This document shows, piece after piece, positions 1 to 12,490 of a DNA stretch of 64,000 nucleotides. Numbering within the stretch: the first letter of the stretch is position 1; each line of letters opens with the position of its first letter. This DNA is from Dasypus novemcinctus (Eukaryota > Chordata > Mammalia > Cingulata > Dasypodidae), in the NCBI RefSeq assembly GCF_030445035.2, contig NC_080680.1, positions 48,063,212 through 48,127,211 on the forward strand, read 5' to 3'. The position numbers and the translations under genes were made by a program. The notes under the pieces were generated by a model, which worked only from the letters and a program-made list of their open reading frames with translations, was not told the DNA's origin and searched no databases.

Positions 1-460
1 AAAGAGGGACGAAGGGGAGAGTCAAGGTGAAGCACAGCAGAAACCAGGAACCTAGGTGGTGCAACTAACAGGGAACCTCTCTCCACATCAGAGGTTCCCA
101 GGATTGAATCCCAGTGAATCCTAGAGGGAAAAAAATGAGAAGAGAAGACCAAAAAGAGAAATAGATATAGAAGATCAAACAGCAAATGGATACAGATAGC
201 AAAAACAGCAGGGCAGGGGAATATAAATAAATAAATAAACAAACAAACAAATAAATAAATAAATCTTTTTTTGAAAAAAGAGAGACAGCAGACCAGGGAG
301 CTGAGGTGGTGCAAGAGATTGAATGCCTCTTTTCCAGTCCAGAAGGTCCCAGGATTGGTTTCCGGTGCCGCCTAAAGAAAACACAAGTAGACACAGAAGA
401 ACACACAGTGAATGGACTCAGAAAGCAATGGGGGGGGGGAGTAAATATTTTTTTAAAAAA
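1..460 (+). repeat. Degraded DAS-related SINEs
   Basis: Two heads (near 41 and 290: CTAGGTGGTGCAACTAAC and CTGAGGTGGTGCAAGAG) each precede a B-box-like segment and an A-rich tail with (AAAT/AAAC)n near 225-265. Left end is cut by the window. Confidence 0.6.
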
Positions 461-684
461 TAAAATATAAACAATCTAAATCTAGGAAGCACATACATAA
501 AAAAAAAAAAAAAAAGACTGGCAGGATACAATCAAAAGTTTTAACAATAATTATTCCTGGGCAGTGGAGTTACCAGTGATATTACTTTCCTTTCTGTGCT
601 TTTCCATATTTTCCAAATTCTCTACTTTGAAACTGTAGTGCTTTGGTAGATAGTAGGGAATGTAAGATTTTAAAAGATATTATA

Positions 685-1104
685 GGGAAGCGGACTTGGC
701 CCAGTGGTTAGGGCGTCCATCTACCACATGGGAAGTCCGTGGTTCAAATCCCGGGCCTCCTTGACCCATGTGGAGCTGGCCCATGAGCAGTGCTGATGTG
801 CGTAAGGAGTGCTGTGCCACGCAGGGGTGTCTCCCATGTAGGGGAGCCCCACGCGCAAGGAGTGCACCCCGTAAGGAGAGCTGCCCAGCGCTAAAGAAAG
901 TGCAGCCTGCCCAGGAATGACACTGCACACACAGAGAGCTGACACAACAAGATGACGCAACAAAAAGAAACACAGATTCCCGTGCCGCTGACAACAACAG
1001 AAGTGTACAAAGAAGAACATGCAGCAAATAGACACAGAGAACAGACAACTGGGGTGGGGGGGGGAATAAAATAAAATAAATAAATCTTTAAAACATAAAA
1101 AAAT
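685..1104 (+). repeat. DAS-type SINE
   Basis: Full-length tRNA-derived SINE with A box TGGCCCAGTGG and B box GGTTCAAATCC. Target duplication AAAGATATTATA at 673-684 and 1105-1116. Confidence 0.9.
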
Positions 1105-1140
1105 AAAGATATTATACATAGCAATTAAAAAAAACACTGT

Positions 1141-1222
1141 GGAGTAGGTGTGTAGCTCAGTGGTTGAGCACTGCTTTGCATGTACAGGTCCTGGGTTCAA
1201 TCCCTGATGCTTCCTAAAACAA
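1141..1222 (+). repeat. Short tRNA-derived SINE monomer
   Basis: The head GGAGTAGGTGTGTAGCTCAG and B box GGGTTCAATCCC resemble tRNA-Ala. No body follows. Confidence 0.7.
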
Positions 1223-1234
1223 CAGCAACAACAA

Positions 1235-1590
1235 CGCTGTAACACACAACATAGCTAAATCTCACAAACATACTTTCAAACAAAAGATGTCAGACAGAAA
1301 GAGCACTTATTGTATGATTTCACATACAGGATGTTCACAACCAGACAAAACTTACCTATGTTGATAGAGGTTAGATTAATGATTACCCGATGGGGAACAG
1401 ATAATCAGTTATGACTGGAAAGGGACACAAGATAGTCTTCTGGAATGTTTGAGGTTCTATATCTTGATCTGGGTAATGGTTACATGGATGTGTACATACA
1501 TTCAAGTCCTTGCCCTATACACTCAAGATTTGGGCACTTTATGGATACTATAACTCTTTTTTTTTAAAAAGTCCAGAAGGATGTATTTCC
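1235..1590 (+). mobile_element. L1 3' end fragment
   Basis: The TATGATTTCACATACAGGATG segment, the GGGTAATGGTTACATGG part and the end near 1560 are typical of the L1 ORF2 end and 3' UTR. Confidence 0.65.
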
Positions 1591-1689
1591 ATACACATAC
1601 ACACAAAGATATCACAAGAGTTATATGTGCCATATTTTAAGAACCAAATAGCATAATGGGGATATTCCAGGAAGCATGTCTTGGTAGAA

Positions 1690-1925
1690 TAAACAGGATG
1701 TACTTTGGTGTCAGAAAAACACAGTTTTGAACTCCAGCTCTTCCACTTATTTGTTCTGTGAATTTGGGTCAGTTACTTAACCTTTCTCTGCCTCAGTTTC
1801 CTCATCTGTAAAAATCAGAATAATAATGTACCTACCTCATAGGATTATTATAAAAATCAAAAGTAATGTATGTGAAGTGCTTAAAAAATGTATCTAGGTT
1901 GTAGTAAGAACCCAGCAAAGTTCCA
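1690..1925 (+). repeat. MIR SINE
   Basis: The CCTCAGTTTCCTCATCTGTAAAA core and the ACCTACCTCATAGGATTATT part are diagnostic of MIR. Confidence 0.85.
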
Positions 1926-2332
1926 TCTTCTACTAGAAATAAACACTGAAATTCTCTTTGCTGATCCAAGACATGAGCATTGGGATGCACTCACATGAAC
2001 ACATGCATGCATGCACACACGCTCATACACAAGCCTCTGGCAAATGACTCTACTCTACTGGACAAAATTACTGTGAAACAAAGGGGGGGGAGGCAAAAAG
2101 ACACTAAAAGACAGGGTGATACCATTTTCTTGAAATAATAAAGCATTAGAAGAAAATACTTTTAAATATGCATATTTGGGTTTGCATAAAAGATTTTGTG
2201 GAGTTTAGAATGAAAATTGCAGAAATACCAAGAGCAAAAGGATAGATCTTAATATGCAGAAACAATATTCAAAATGATCGTTTAGACTTGCAAATAGAAA
2301 ACTGGAAAATGCATCAAAAACTTGATGTACAG

Positions 2333-2500
2333 GGGGGAACATATATGGCTCAAGCAATAGGGTGCCTGCCTTCCAAATGGGAAGTCCTGGGTTCGGTTCC
2401 CAATGCCTCCTAAAGAAGATGAGCAGACGGGCAAGGGAGCCATCTTGGAGGGGGAGAGGGGGAAATTAAAAAAAAAATTTAATTTAAAAAAAACCCTGAT
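2333..2500 (+). repeat. Short DAS-related SINE
   Basis: ATATGGCTCAAGCAATAGG head and GGGTTCGGTTCCC B box, then an A-rich tail. Confidence 0.65.
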
Positions 2501-2835
2501 ATACAAAAAAGAAACTAAAATAAACAAACCAAAAAAATTTGATATACAGATTTTCAAATGTGACTACCGTTCTTTTTTTGAAGGTGTTAAGACCAATTAT
2601 TAATTATACAGTGAACAATTTTAAATCTTCATTTGTAATACTAATAAATGCTGAAAGACATAGTGAGATTCCTTGACTTGGACCAAGGGAAAGAAATAGT
2701 AATAACTTTTTTTCATAATTATTCATCAGAATTGCACTTCTGGCCTGGGAAATCAATGACTAAAAGAGGCAGCACCCTAAGAGAATTTAAAAATTCTAAT
2801 TTAATAAAATACAAGTTTAATAACCGAATTATACA

Positions 2836-3275
2836 TTGGGAACCAGATTTGGCCCAACAGATAGGGCATCTGCCTACCACATGGGAGGTCCAAGGTTCAA
2901 ACCCAGGGCCTCCTGACCCATGTGATGAGCTGGCTGGCCCCTGCACAGTGCTGATGCACGCAAGGAGTGCCCTGTCATGTCCCTGCGTAGGGGATCCCCA
3001 CGCACAAGGAATGCGCCCCATAAGTAGAGCCACCCAGCGTGAAAAAAGTGCAGCCTGCCCAGGAATGGCACCACACACACGGAGAGCTGATGCAGCAAAA
3101 TGATGCAACAAAAACGAGACACAGATTCCAGGTGCAGCTGACAAGAATACAAGCAGGTACAGAAGAACACACAGCAAATGGACAGAGAGAGCAGACAACT
3201 GTGGGGCCAGGGGACAGGGAAGGGGAGAGAAATAAAGAAAAAATTAAAAAATCTTTAAAAAACAAAACAAAACTG
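2836..3275 (+). repeat. DAS-type SINE
   Basis: Full-length copy with A-rich tail. Target duplication GAATTATACA at 2826-2835 and 3276-3285. Confidence 0.9.
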
Positions 3276-3559
3276 AATTATACAAATGAAATGATAATGA
3301 ATATACCCCCAAGAATTCTCTAAAAAGAATTCTCAAGAGCAGAGGATGCAAATTTTAAGGGAAATTATAATAATCTAGGAATGATTCAAAATTCCAAGGA
3401 ACAACTAGACATTTTCCCATGTTTGAAATTTAAATCTAGGTTGTCTATGATATAAACACCAACAGTTTAGTTTTCTGAGGTATAACAATCTTTTTGTATT
3501 TCCTTATAGAAATACAAAAATTTTATGTTAATCACTAATATTAATAGTCAAAACTTAAT

Positions 3560-3780
3560 CCTACTTACTATATTCTAGCACTGCTTTAAATGCTTTTAAT
3601 GTATTTACTAATTTAATGATGTAGATATTATTATTACCTACACTTTACAGATTAGGAAACTAAGGAATAAAGAGATTAAGTAATTTACGCATGTTACACA
3701 GCTAATAAATGACAGAGCTGGGATCTGAATTCAGCCTTCTGGCTCCAACATCTAGTCTTTCACTGCCCAGGCACTTAACT
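3560..3780 (-). repeat. MIR SINE, reverse orientation
   Basis: TTACAGATTAGGAAACTAAGG and ACACAGCTAATAAATGACAG match the reverse complement of the MIR core. Confidence 0.8.
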
Positions 3781-3881
3781 GAAGATATTAAAAATTATGT
3801 AGCTCAGTGAGAAATCATGTTGATAGCATGATGTGGTAAGAACGGTACCTCACCTTCGTGGTCATCCTCCCCCAAGCCTAT

Positions 3882-4343
3882 TGTATTAGTCAGGGTTCTC
3901 TAGAGAAACAAAATCAACAAGAGATATCTGTCAATATCAATAGTATGTGATTCTATAAGTCTCTCACGTGACCATGGGGATGCACAGTCCAGGTTTCACG
4001 GGCAGGCTGCAAACAGGGGCTCCAGTGAAAGTCTAGTGAAGGTTTTTGACGAGTTCTGGGAGATGCTGGCTGTCTAAAGACGAGCTGGGAAATTCTCTCT
4101 CAAATGCTGGAATCACTTCCCCTTTTAAGGCATTCAACTGATTGGGTTAAGCATCACTCATTGCTGATGGCAATTTCCCTGACTGATATAAATGTAATCA
4201 GCTATCTATGATTTACCACTGCAGTAAAGTCCATCATGACTAAAGTCCATAAATGCCCTTGTATTACAGTAGCCCAGTGCTTGCTTGAGCAAACAACTGG
4301 GCACAATTACCTGGCGAGTAGACACAATAACCTAACCATCACA
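3882..4343 (-). repeat. Solo ERVL LTR (MLT2-like)
   Basis: The reverse complement matches both LTRs of the provirus at 6742-14642. It is flanked by a perfect 5-bp duplication CCTAT (3877-3881 and 4344-4348), typical of ERVL insertion. Recombination between two LTRs of one provirus is the usual origin. Confidence 0.9.
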
Positions 4344-4585
4344 CCTATTATGTCAGTCTAAACATGGGAAAAGCACCAGACAAACCCAAATTGATAGGCA
4401 TTCTACCAAATATCTGATTCCTCAAAACTAACAAGGTCATCCAACACAAGAAAACTCTTGAGAAACCTTTACAGACCAAAAGAGGCTAAGGAGACACAAC
4501 TAAATGTCATATAGTAACCTTGATGAGATCCTGGAATAGAAAAAGGACATTAGGGAATAACCAATAAAATCCAAATAAACTGTGG

Positions 4586-4966
4586 GAGAAAGTGGATGTG
4601 ACTCAAGTGGTTGAGCTCCCACCTACCACATGGGCGTTCTCAGGTTCCATGCCCAATGCCTCTTAAAGAAGATGAGCAAGACAGCAAGCTGACATGATGG
4701 ACAGGCACTGTGAACTGATGCAACAAGATGACTCAACAAGAAACACAGGAAAACATAATGAGAGACATAGCAAAGCAGGGAGTGGAGGTATCTCAGGTGA
4801 TTAGGTGCCTCCCTCCCATATAGGAGTTCACAGGTTTGGTTCCCAGTGCCTCTTGAAAAAGAAGACCAGCACACAACAAGCAGACAGAGCAAATGCAAAC
4901 GGCGGCAGGGGCGGGGGGGGGGGGGGCAGAGAAATAAATCTTTAAAAAAATAAAAAAAATATGGGG
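4586..4966 (+). repeat. Older DAS-related SINE, two heads in tandem
   Basis: Two tRNA-like heads (GTGGATGTGACTCAAGTGG near 4594 and GTGGAGGTATCTCAGGTGA near 4782) lie in one unit ending in AAATAAATCTTTAAAA. Same layout as 48627-48990. Confidence 0.75.
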
Positions 4967-5160
4967 TTTAGTTAATAGTGTACCATATTGATTCCTTAGT
5001 TGTGACAAATATAACATGTTTACACTCACATTTAACATAAGATGTTAACAATAGGGGAGATGGAGTGTGAGGGGATATAGGAACTCTGTACTATCTTTGC
5101 AATTTTTCTGTAAATCTCAAGTTATTCTAAAATAAGTAGTTCACTAAAAAAAAAAAAGAG
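4966..5160 (+). mobile_element. L1 3' UTR fragment
   Basis: GTTAACAATAGGGGAGATGG, CTTTGCAATTTTTCTG and a poly(A) tail are standard L1 3' UTR features. Confidence 0.65.
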
Positions 5161-6124
5161 TATGCTACCAACTAATTTGATTACTACTTCTCATCCCTAC
5201 CCATTCCTTGAGGTATTTCCATTCCTTGAGGTATTTCCTAGTGTGAAGTGCCTAGAGATAAGCAGCCAATGTGAGAAAAATAAAGAAAGGGAACTAAATG
5301 AGCAGTTTTCTTTCACATGCTAGAGAAATAACTCCAGGCAAAGAGAGTGGGTTGAATCTTGTAGCTCTTGGAGAAAGGCCTCTGGAATCTAGCCAAAATT
5401 CCTGAAGGCAAACGAAAATGGTTTGTATTTATCTACCCCTTTGACACCAATAAGGATTTAATTAGTGCCCTAATCCTAACCCAAGGACATTTTAAAAGTT
5501 CTACTGACAAACCTGAGTGGTGTTTCCATGTTTCCTGTTCATTACAATTACAACTTTCCAGGCACAAAGTACAGCTATAGGGTTTTATTCCTTAATATAT
5601 CTGACACTTTGGAAATTCAATTCTTACGAAGCCCTGAGATAACAGCAGGAAGTCCTCTCTGCTAGCTCAAGGAAGAACCCAACTTACAATGTCGTGGAGG
5701 AAGACTTCCTCAAGAGGTAATTCCTGAAAGGCAGACAAGAGTTGGCAAGGAAACAGGCATTCCAGGCAGAAAGCGCGACATGGGCAAAGGACCAGACACA
5801 AGCAAGCAGGGTAAAATTGCAGTATTCAGAACTGCAGTAATTTAGTATGCCCAAAGTATAATACGTAATGGTAGGAGTGATTAGAAATGAGGCTGGAGAA
5901 GTAACATTTTTAATATATTTCAGAACATCCCACAGAGGAAGGGGAAGTCTATTGTAAAAAAAAAAAAAAAGCAACCAAATTTTTAAAATTTCAAAAAAAA
6001 ATATGAAATCACATTTGCAAGAAAACATAAAGCATACATGCAGGAATAGGTTTCAGGCCAGCCTGAAATCTGCTCCTGCTAAGACAATGGTACACTAGAG
6101 AAAATGACCTTTGAGTCATCCAGT
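5161..6124. other. Mostly unassigned sequence with a short tandem duplication
   Basis: ATTCCTTGAGGTATTTCC occurs twice in a row (about 5201-5238). The rest shows no recognised feature. Confidence 0.4.
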
Positions 6125-6741
6125 ATATCAGTAAATGATCTCCATCAACAAAAGAATATATAAGTATATTGTGATATATGTAAACAAGGGAATATTTTAC
6201 CATCAACATGGATGAATCTGAAAAATACAATAGGCAAGTCACAGAAGAATATACAATGTGTGATTCCATTTGTATAAAGGCAAAATTCCAACATCCTTTT
6301 TTACAGAAATTAAAAAACCAATTGTCAGAGTCACTAGAAGAGCAAGAGACACCAAATAAACAAAACCATCTTGAAAAAGAAAAACAAATTTCAAAGATTC
6401 ACACTTTCTGATTTCAAAACTTACTACAGGGAGTAGATGTGGCTCAAGCGGTTGAGCACCTGCTTCTCATATAGGAGGTCCTGGGTTCAGACTCCAGAGC
6501 CTCCTAAAAAACAACAACAGAAAAAAAAGAAAAAAGAAAAAAAACAACAACAGCAAGCAAATGGATGAAAAAACCAACTCAGGGAAGCCTATGTGACTCA
6601 GTGGTTGAATGCCAGCTTCCCACATATGAGGTCCAGGATTCAATCCCCAGTCCTGGTATCTAAAAACAAAACAAAACAAAACAAAAAAGAGCTTACTACA
6701 AAGCTACAGTAATCAAACAGATGGTACTGGCACAAGGACAA
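6125..6741 (+). mobile_element. L1 fragments, interrupted by the ERVL provirus
   Basis: 6125-6300 is an L1 3' segment; 6300-6741 is ORF2 (CACTTTCTGATTTCAAAAC, then TGGTACTGGCACAAGGACA). ORF2 continues after the provirus at 14643. Confidence 0.75.
6428..6695 (+). repeat. Two short tRNA-derived SINE monomers in tandem
   Basis: Heads GGGAGTAGATGTGGCTCAAG (6428) and GGGAAGCCTATGTGACTCAG (6583). The pair is inserted in L1 ORF2 with CTTACTACA at both ends. Confidence 0.75.
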
Positions 6742-7197
6742 TGTGATGGTTAGGTTATTGTGTCAACTCAGCCAGGTAATTGTGCTCAGTTGTTTCCTCA
6801 AGCAAACAACGGGTTAACTATAACATAAGGGCATTTATGGACTTTAGTCACAATTGACTTTACTGCAGTGGTAAATCATAGATAGCTGAGTATAATTATA
6901 TCAATCAGGAAGATTGCCATCAACAATGAGTGATGATTTATCCAGTCAGTTGAATGCCTTAAAAGGGGAAGTGATTCCAGTATTGAGTGAGAATTTCCCA
7001 GCTCATCTTTGGACAGCCAACATCTCCCAGAACTCATCAAGAACCTTCACTGGAATTTCATTGGAGCCTCTGGTTGCAGCCTGCCTGCAGAACCTGGACT
7101 TGTGCATCCCCATGGTCATGTGAGAGACTTATAAGGTCATATACTACTGACATATCTCTTATTGATTCTGTTCCCCTAGAGAACCCTGACTGATATA
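6742..7197 (+). repeat. 5' LTR of the ERVL provirus
   Basis: It is 456 bp, starts TGTGATGG and ends TGATATA where the 3' LTR has TAATACA, so the terminal CA is mutated. It aligns along its whole length with 14188-14642 and with the reverse complement of 3882-4343. Confidence 0.9.
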
Positions 7198-7200
7198 GCT

Positions 7201-7218
7201 TGGTACTGGGAGTGGGGT
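7201..7218 (+). promoter_or_regulatory. Primer binding site, tRNA-Leu type (ERVL)
   Basis: The sequence TGGTACTGGGAGTGGGGT starts three bases after the 5' LTR. The GGAGTGGG core and TGGT start match the complement of a tRNA-Leu 3' end, the primer that gave ERV-L its name. A few positions are mutated. Confidence 0.7.
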
Positions 7219-7608
7219 GGTTCTTGAGGAAGAGTCTTAAACATGGGGTGTTTGAGGTGGTTCTGATAGTTTTGCAATTGACTCTCTACTCTAATTGGAC
7301 ACAAGGTTACTGACAACTCCCTTTCCAATAACGAAGAGGGCTAACAGTCCATGGCATGAGTTGGCAATTGAGATATGCAAAATAGCATCACTGGATTTCC
7401 CTACTTCCACACTTATAAGAAGCAAGGATCTGGGTGAGAGTGTTTTCAACACCTTAACAGAGTTTTATGGAGTCAAACCATATAATGATGTTGCCTCAGT
7501 CCTCCTAGATACTCTGGATACTGTTACAAAAGAAAGAGATGAGTTAAAGACTTCAAATATGAAACTTAAACACTGCATGAATGATGCAAAAGTTTCTAGG
7601 TGTGCTCT

Positions 7609-8388
7609 TGAAGCAGGCTATTAAGATAGAGAATCAATAGATGGATCTGGAACCTGGCAAGAAGTCCACATGGACATCAATAACCTCAAGATGGCTGCTG
7701 GAAGACCCTCCCCAAGATTCTGTCACTCAGAGAAGACTTCCTCCAGAAGCCAGGAGAAGACCAGATATTCCCTAAGAACTTTATCATTGGGCCCTCCAGG
7801 GAGATCAGTGGAGGAAATAAGCAATCAAAGGGGTGAACAGCCAGAACTCCTCCCCTGCCATTAGCAAAGGGGTGAGATAATTAGCAATTTTAAAAGTGGT
7901 GCTGGGCCTGAGTTCTCTCTCTCATGTAAGGAATGTGCCCCTTAAGGAGAGCCACCCAGCACAAAAAAAAGTGCAGTCAGCCCAGGAGTGGCGCCACACA
8001 CAGGGAGAGCTGACGCAGCAAGATGATACAACAAAAAGAGGCACAGATGCCTGAGGCCACTGGCAAGAGTATAAGCAGACACAGAAGAACACACAGCGAA
8101 TGGACACAGAAAGTAGACAACTGGGTGGGGGCAAGCAAGGGAGAGATAAAATTTTAAAAATAAATAAATCTTTAAAAAAAAAACCTGGGCATTATAACCT
8201 ATAATGGGAAATTGTAGCCTATAAATCAGCCCTCTTTATCACTTTTCAGCCTCTTTCGCTCTACCTGAAACCCCTGATGTGTTATTTTCTCTCATTTCCC
8301 TACCAAAATAAATTGTTGGCTTAACTAACCTGACATGCTCTTAAAATTCATTTCTCCAGTCAAAGAATCTAAACAAAATCCAAAAACA
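7609..8388 (+). repeat. Solo ERV1 LTR (family A/B) inside ERVL gag, with a SINE in it
   Basis: It starts TGAAGCAGG and ends AAAAACA, flanked by CTCT on both sides (7605-7608, 8389-8392), a 4-bp duplication. The core (ATTAGCAAAGG, then TTTTAAAAG) is shared with the copies at 19062, 22144, 26852, 41557 and 45405. A 5'-truncated DAS SINE (about 7925-8186) replaces part of it. Confidence 0.8.
7925..8186 (+). repeat. DAS-type SINE, 5'-truncated
   Basis: Lacks the tRNA-like head and begins in the body (GGAATGTGCCCC). Lies inside the LTR at 7609-8388. Confidence 0.8.
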
Positions 8389-9741
8389 CTCTGAAAGAAA
8401 ATCTTGTCTCGTGTAGCCACAGGCTCGAAATATCTGAGAACCAAACTCAGACTCTCATTGTACAAGTAGCAGAGTTACAAAGGAAACTAAAATCTCAATC
8501 CTGCAGGGTTTGTACAGTTAAAGTGAAGGGATTGACTGGAAAAGAGTGGAATCCAGAGAATTGGGATGGAGACATATGGGATAATGATAATATTGGCAGA
8601 GACACTGGAACCCTGATTCTGCTGAGACTTTACCAGATAAGCCTGTGATGACTTGCCCTGTCCAGACCACACCATGTCAACCTTACAACATCCAGCCCCC
8701 AGCCTGCCCCAGGGAGTCTGGACCTCCTCCCAGCCCTGAGGCACATCCCAGCCAAACTCCAGCATGCACTGCTGAGCCTCCAGTGTGCCCTGAGGAAACT
8801 GCCTTCCAACCCCTGCCTGAAGAGATTAATCCTATCTCGACAAAAGAGCTTGCACAGCATTTCTAATCCTTCTCCTTACCCACTCCCACCACCTCCTTTG
8901 TCTCTGAGACCTTTCACTAGACTAAAATCACAACAAGCCCCCAAAGGTGAAATACAAAGGGTGACCCATGAGAAAGTAAGGTATACTCTGAAAGAACTGC
9001 ATGTGTTTTCCAACTTATATAGACAGAAATCAGGGGAATATGTGTGGGGATGGATACTAAAGGTACAGGATAATGGTGGAAGGAATATAAAGTTGGATCA
9101 GGCTGAATTTATTGATATGGGCCCACTAAGCAGAAATTCTGGTTTCAATGCTGTATGTAGCTCAAGGAGTTAGAAAGGGCTCTAACAGTTTGTTTGGGTG
9201 GCTGACAGAAACATGGACCAAAAGATGGCCTAGCATGTCTGAGGTTGAGATGCCCAATTTGCCATAGTATACAGTAGAAGAGGGAATTCAAAGGCTTAGG
9301 GAGATTGGAATGCTAGAATGGATTTACAATTTGAGAGCTGCCCACCCACCCCAGAATATCCAGAGGAGACACCTTTAACCAGGACTGTGAGGAATAAATT
9401 TGTAAGACTAACTCCATCTTCCCTGAAGAGCTCTGTGGTTGCCCTTCTCTGTAATTCAGTTATTACTGTAGCAAGGGCTGTGATGGAATTAGAATCCTTA
9501 AACATTATGGGGGTGATCGAATGTTGGTCTGGTAAAAATAAAGTATCAGCAGTTAATCGCCAAAGTCAAGGTGGGCATGGTTACCACAATGAAAGGCAGA
9601 TTCAAAAAAGCACTCAAAATAGTCTGAGTCACATAGAGTTATGGCATTGGCTAATACATCATGGGTTACCTAGAAGTGAAATAGATGGGAAGTCTACTAA
9701 ATTTCTTCTAGATTTGTGTAAACAGAAGAGTTCTGGGTTGA

Positions 9742-10287
9742 GTGAACAAAACCCTAACTCAAATTACAGATGAAGAGAATCATGGCCCCTTAATCAATTC
9801 CCAGACTTCAGACAGTTTACAGACCCAGTGCCCCTTGAATGAGGAGAAGGCCTGGTCTCCTTGGGGAAGGATTCCTGTTAAACTGCACAAAATTTATACT
9901 GTTAATCTTCCTCCCACCTTTCCCCAAGGAGATCTACAGTCTTTTACCAGAGTAACTGTGCACTGGGAAAAAGGAAATGATCAGACATTTGGGGGATTAT
10001 TAGACACTGGCTCAGAAGTGACATTAATTCCAGGAGTCCCAAAATGTCACTGTGGTCCACCAATCAGAGTAGGGTCCTATGGAGGTCAGGTGATTAATGG
10101 AGTTTTAGCTCAGGTCTGTCTCACAATTGGTCCAGTGGATCCCCGGGCCCATTCTGTGGTTATTTCCCCAGTTCCAGAATACATAATTGGAATAGACATA
10201 CTCAATAACTGGTCAAATCCCCACATTGGATCCCTGACTTGTGGAGTGAGGATTATTATGGTAGGAAAGGCCAATGGAAGCCAATAA
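9742..10287 (+). pseudogene. ERVL protease domain
   Basis: This 181-codon frame contains the aspartic protease signature LLDTGSEVTLIP near residue 87, with the catalytic DTG intact, and a downstream IIGIDIL block equivalent to the second conserved protease motif (I-G-x-D). It overlaps the RT frame that starts at 10239. The domain is recognisable and the catalytic triad is kept, but the polyprotein around it is broken. Confidence 0.85.
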
Positions 10288-11508
10288 AACTGCCCCTACC
10301 TAGCAAAATAGTAAACCAAAAGCAATACTGGATTCCTGGAGGGATTGCAGAAATTAGTGCCACTGTCAAGGATTTGAAGGATGGGGGCAGGGGGAGGGGT
10401 GGGATTCCCACTACATCTCCTTTCAACTCTCCTATTTGGCCTGTACAGAAAACACATGGATCTTGGAAGATAATGGTAGATTATCATAAACTTAACCAGG
10501 TGGTGACTCCAATTGCAGCTGCTGTCCCAGGTATGGTATCATTGCTTAAGCAAATCAACATGTCCCCTGGTATCTGGTATGCAGCTGCTGATTTGGTGAA
10601 TGCTTTTTTCTCAATTGCTATTAGTAAGGACCACCAGAAACAGTTTGCTTTCAGTTGGCAAGGCCTGCAGTATACCTTCACTGTCCTGCCTCGGGGTTAT
10701 ATCAACTCTCCAGCCCTATGTCATAATATTGTCCACAGGGCTCTTGATCATCTCTCACAAGACATCACAATATCATGGTCCATTATGTTGATGATATCAT
10801 GTTAATAGCACCTAATGAGCAAGAAGTAAAAAGATTCTAATCTTATTAGTAAGGCATTTGCATGAGAGAGGATGGGAGATAAATCCAACTATAATACAAG
10901 GTCCTTCCACCTCACTGAAATTTCTAGGTGTCCAGTGGTGTGGGGCATGTCAAGATATTCCTTCTAAAGTGAAGGATAAGCTGTTGCATCTGGCCCCTCC
11001 TACAACCAAAATAGAGGCACAATGCTTAGTTGGTCTCTTTGGATTTGGGAGACAACCCATTCCTCATTTGGGTGTGCTACTCTGGCCCATTCACCAGGTG
11101 ACCAGAAAAACTGCTAGTTTTGACTGGGGACTGGAACAAGAAGAGGCTCTGCCTCAAGTCCAGGCTGCTGTGCAAGCTGCACTACCACTTGGGCCATATG
11201 ATCCAGCAGATCCAATGTTGCTGGAAGTTTCAGTGGCAAATAGAGATGTTGTCTGGAGGCTTTGGCAGGCCCCTACAGGAGAATCACAATGCAGACCCTT
11301 AGGATTTTGGAGCAAAACCCTGCCATCCACTGCAGATAACTACTCCCCTTTTGAGAAACAGCTTTTGGCCTGCTACTGGGCCTTAGTAGAGACTGAACGC
11401 TCAACCATGGGCCATCAATTTACCATGAAACCTGAGTTGCCTATCATGAGCTGGGTATTGTCTGACCCACCAAACCATAAAGTTGGGCATATAAGTAGCA
11501 CTATATAA
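10239..11508 (+). pseudogene. ERVL reverse transcriptase, frameshifted
   Basis: RT fingers and palm are visible in 10239-10805: VDYHKLNQ, AADLVNAFFSI and LPRGYINSPAL blocks in the usual order. The catalytic YVDD is present in the DNA near 10782-10796 but in a neighbouring frame, so a small indel just upstream breaks the enzyme; a stop follows at 10803. The connection and thumb continue in 10858-11508 (SLKFLGVQW, then a Trp-rich RNase H-like lead-in FDWGLEQEEA). Once an RNA-dependent DNA polymerase, now inactive. Confidence 0.9.
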
Positions 11509-11558
11509 TAGAGTGGAAGTGGTATATATGAGATAGGGCTCTAGCAGGTCCTGAAGGC

Positions 11559-12490
11559 ATGAGTAAGTTACATGAGGAAGTAGCCCAAATGCCCATGGTC
11601 ACCACTCCTGCCATGTTACCTAGTCTTTCCCAGCCCACAGCCTTGTCCTCTTGGGATGTCCCTTACAATCAGTTGGCTGAAGAAGAGAAAACTCAGGCCT
11701 GGTTTACAGATGGTTCTGCACAATATGCAGGTATAGTGGTTTGATATGGTTATGAGTTCCAAAAATAGATATTGGAGTAGGTTTGTAATCTCATCTATTA
11801 CTGGGTATAATTGAGTTATGATTAGGGCTTTGATTGGAACACATCATTAGGGCATTGCAAAGGACAGAGTTGGAGATTTTGATGCAAGGGTTTTTGATGT
11901 TGGAGTTTTGATGTTGGAATTTGATGCTGAAGCCTTAAGCTGGAGCCCCAGGAGGTAAGCACACAGAGGAAAGAGAAACAAGTCCCAGGAAGGGAGGACC
12001 CCAAGAAGCCTGAACCCTCACAGACATTGGCAGCCATCTTGCTGCAACATGAGAAAATAGACTTTGGTGAGGGAAGTAACTTATGCTTTATGGCCTGGTA
12101 TCTATAAACTCCTACCCCAAATAAATACCCTTTATAAAAGCCAGCAGGCTTCTGGTATTTGGCATCAGCACCCCTTCTGCTGACTAAAACAATAGGTACC
12201 ACTCAAAAGTGGACAGCTGCAGCACTGCAACACCTTTTTGGGACATTACTGAAGGCCAGTAGCGAGGGCAAATCCTCCCAGTGGGCAGAACTTCAAGCAG
12301 TGTACTGGTTGTTCATTTTGCTTAGAAGAAGAAATGGCCAGAGGTGCATTCATACACTGACTCATGGGCTGTTGCCAATGGTTTGGCTGGATGGTCATAG
12401 GATTGGAAGGGACACGATTGGAAAATTGGTGACAAAGAAGTCTGGGGAAGAAGTATGTGGCTTGACCTTTTCGAGTGGGCAAAAAACATG
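11559..12490 (+). pseudogene. ERVL RNase H, split by an LTR
   Basis: The RNase H start motif (AWFTDGSAQ, with the first catalytic Asp) lies at 11697-11724. The frame is then interrupted by a 455-bp LTR (11737-12191). Downstream, 12192-12330 encodes the continuation with an SSQWAELQAV block holding the second acidic residue. Further frame changes follow before integrase. Confidence 0.85.
11737..12191 (+). repeat. Solo LTR, MaLR-like, inserted in ERVL RNase H
   Basis: The segment runs TG to CA, with AATAAA at 12120 and a TTTATAAAAG box shortly after. It is flanked by ATAG on both sides (11733-11736 and 12192-12195). The start (TTTGATATGGTTATGAG) and end (TGCTGACTAAAACA) resemble MaLR LTRs. Family assignment is tentative. 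Confidence 0.7.

Larger units (their letters stand above)
7219..9741 (+). pseudogene. ERVL gag region, broken
   Basis: The longest surviving piece is 7295-7624 (about 110 codons), an alpha-helical, Lys/Glu-rich segment expected for ERVL gag. It is cut by the LTR insertion at 7609. Reading resumes after 8392 in short frames: 8645-8866 is proline-rich, then 8850-9173 and 9318-9773. Stops and frame changes separate them. No zinc knuckle was recognised. Assignment rests mainly on position between primer site and protease. Confidence 0.65.
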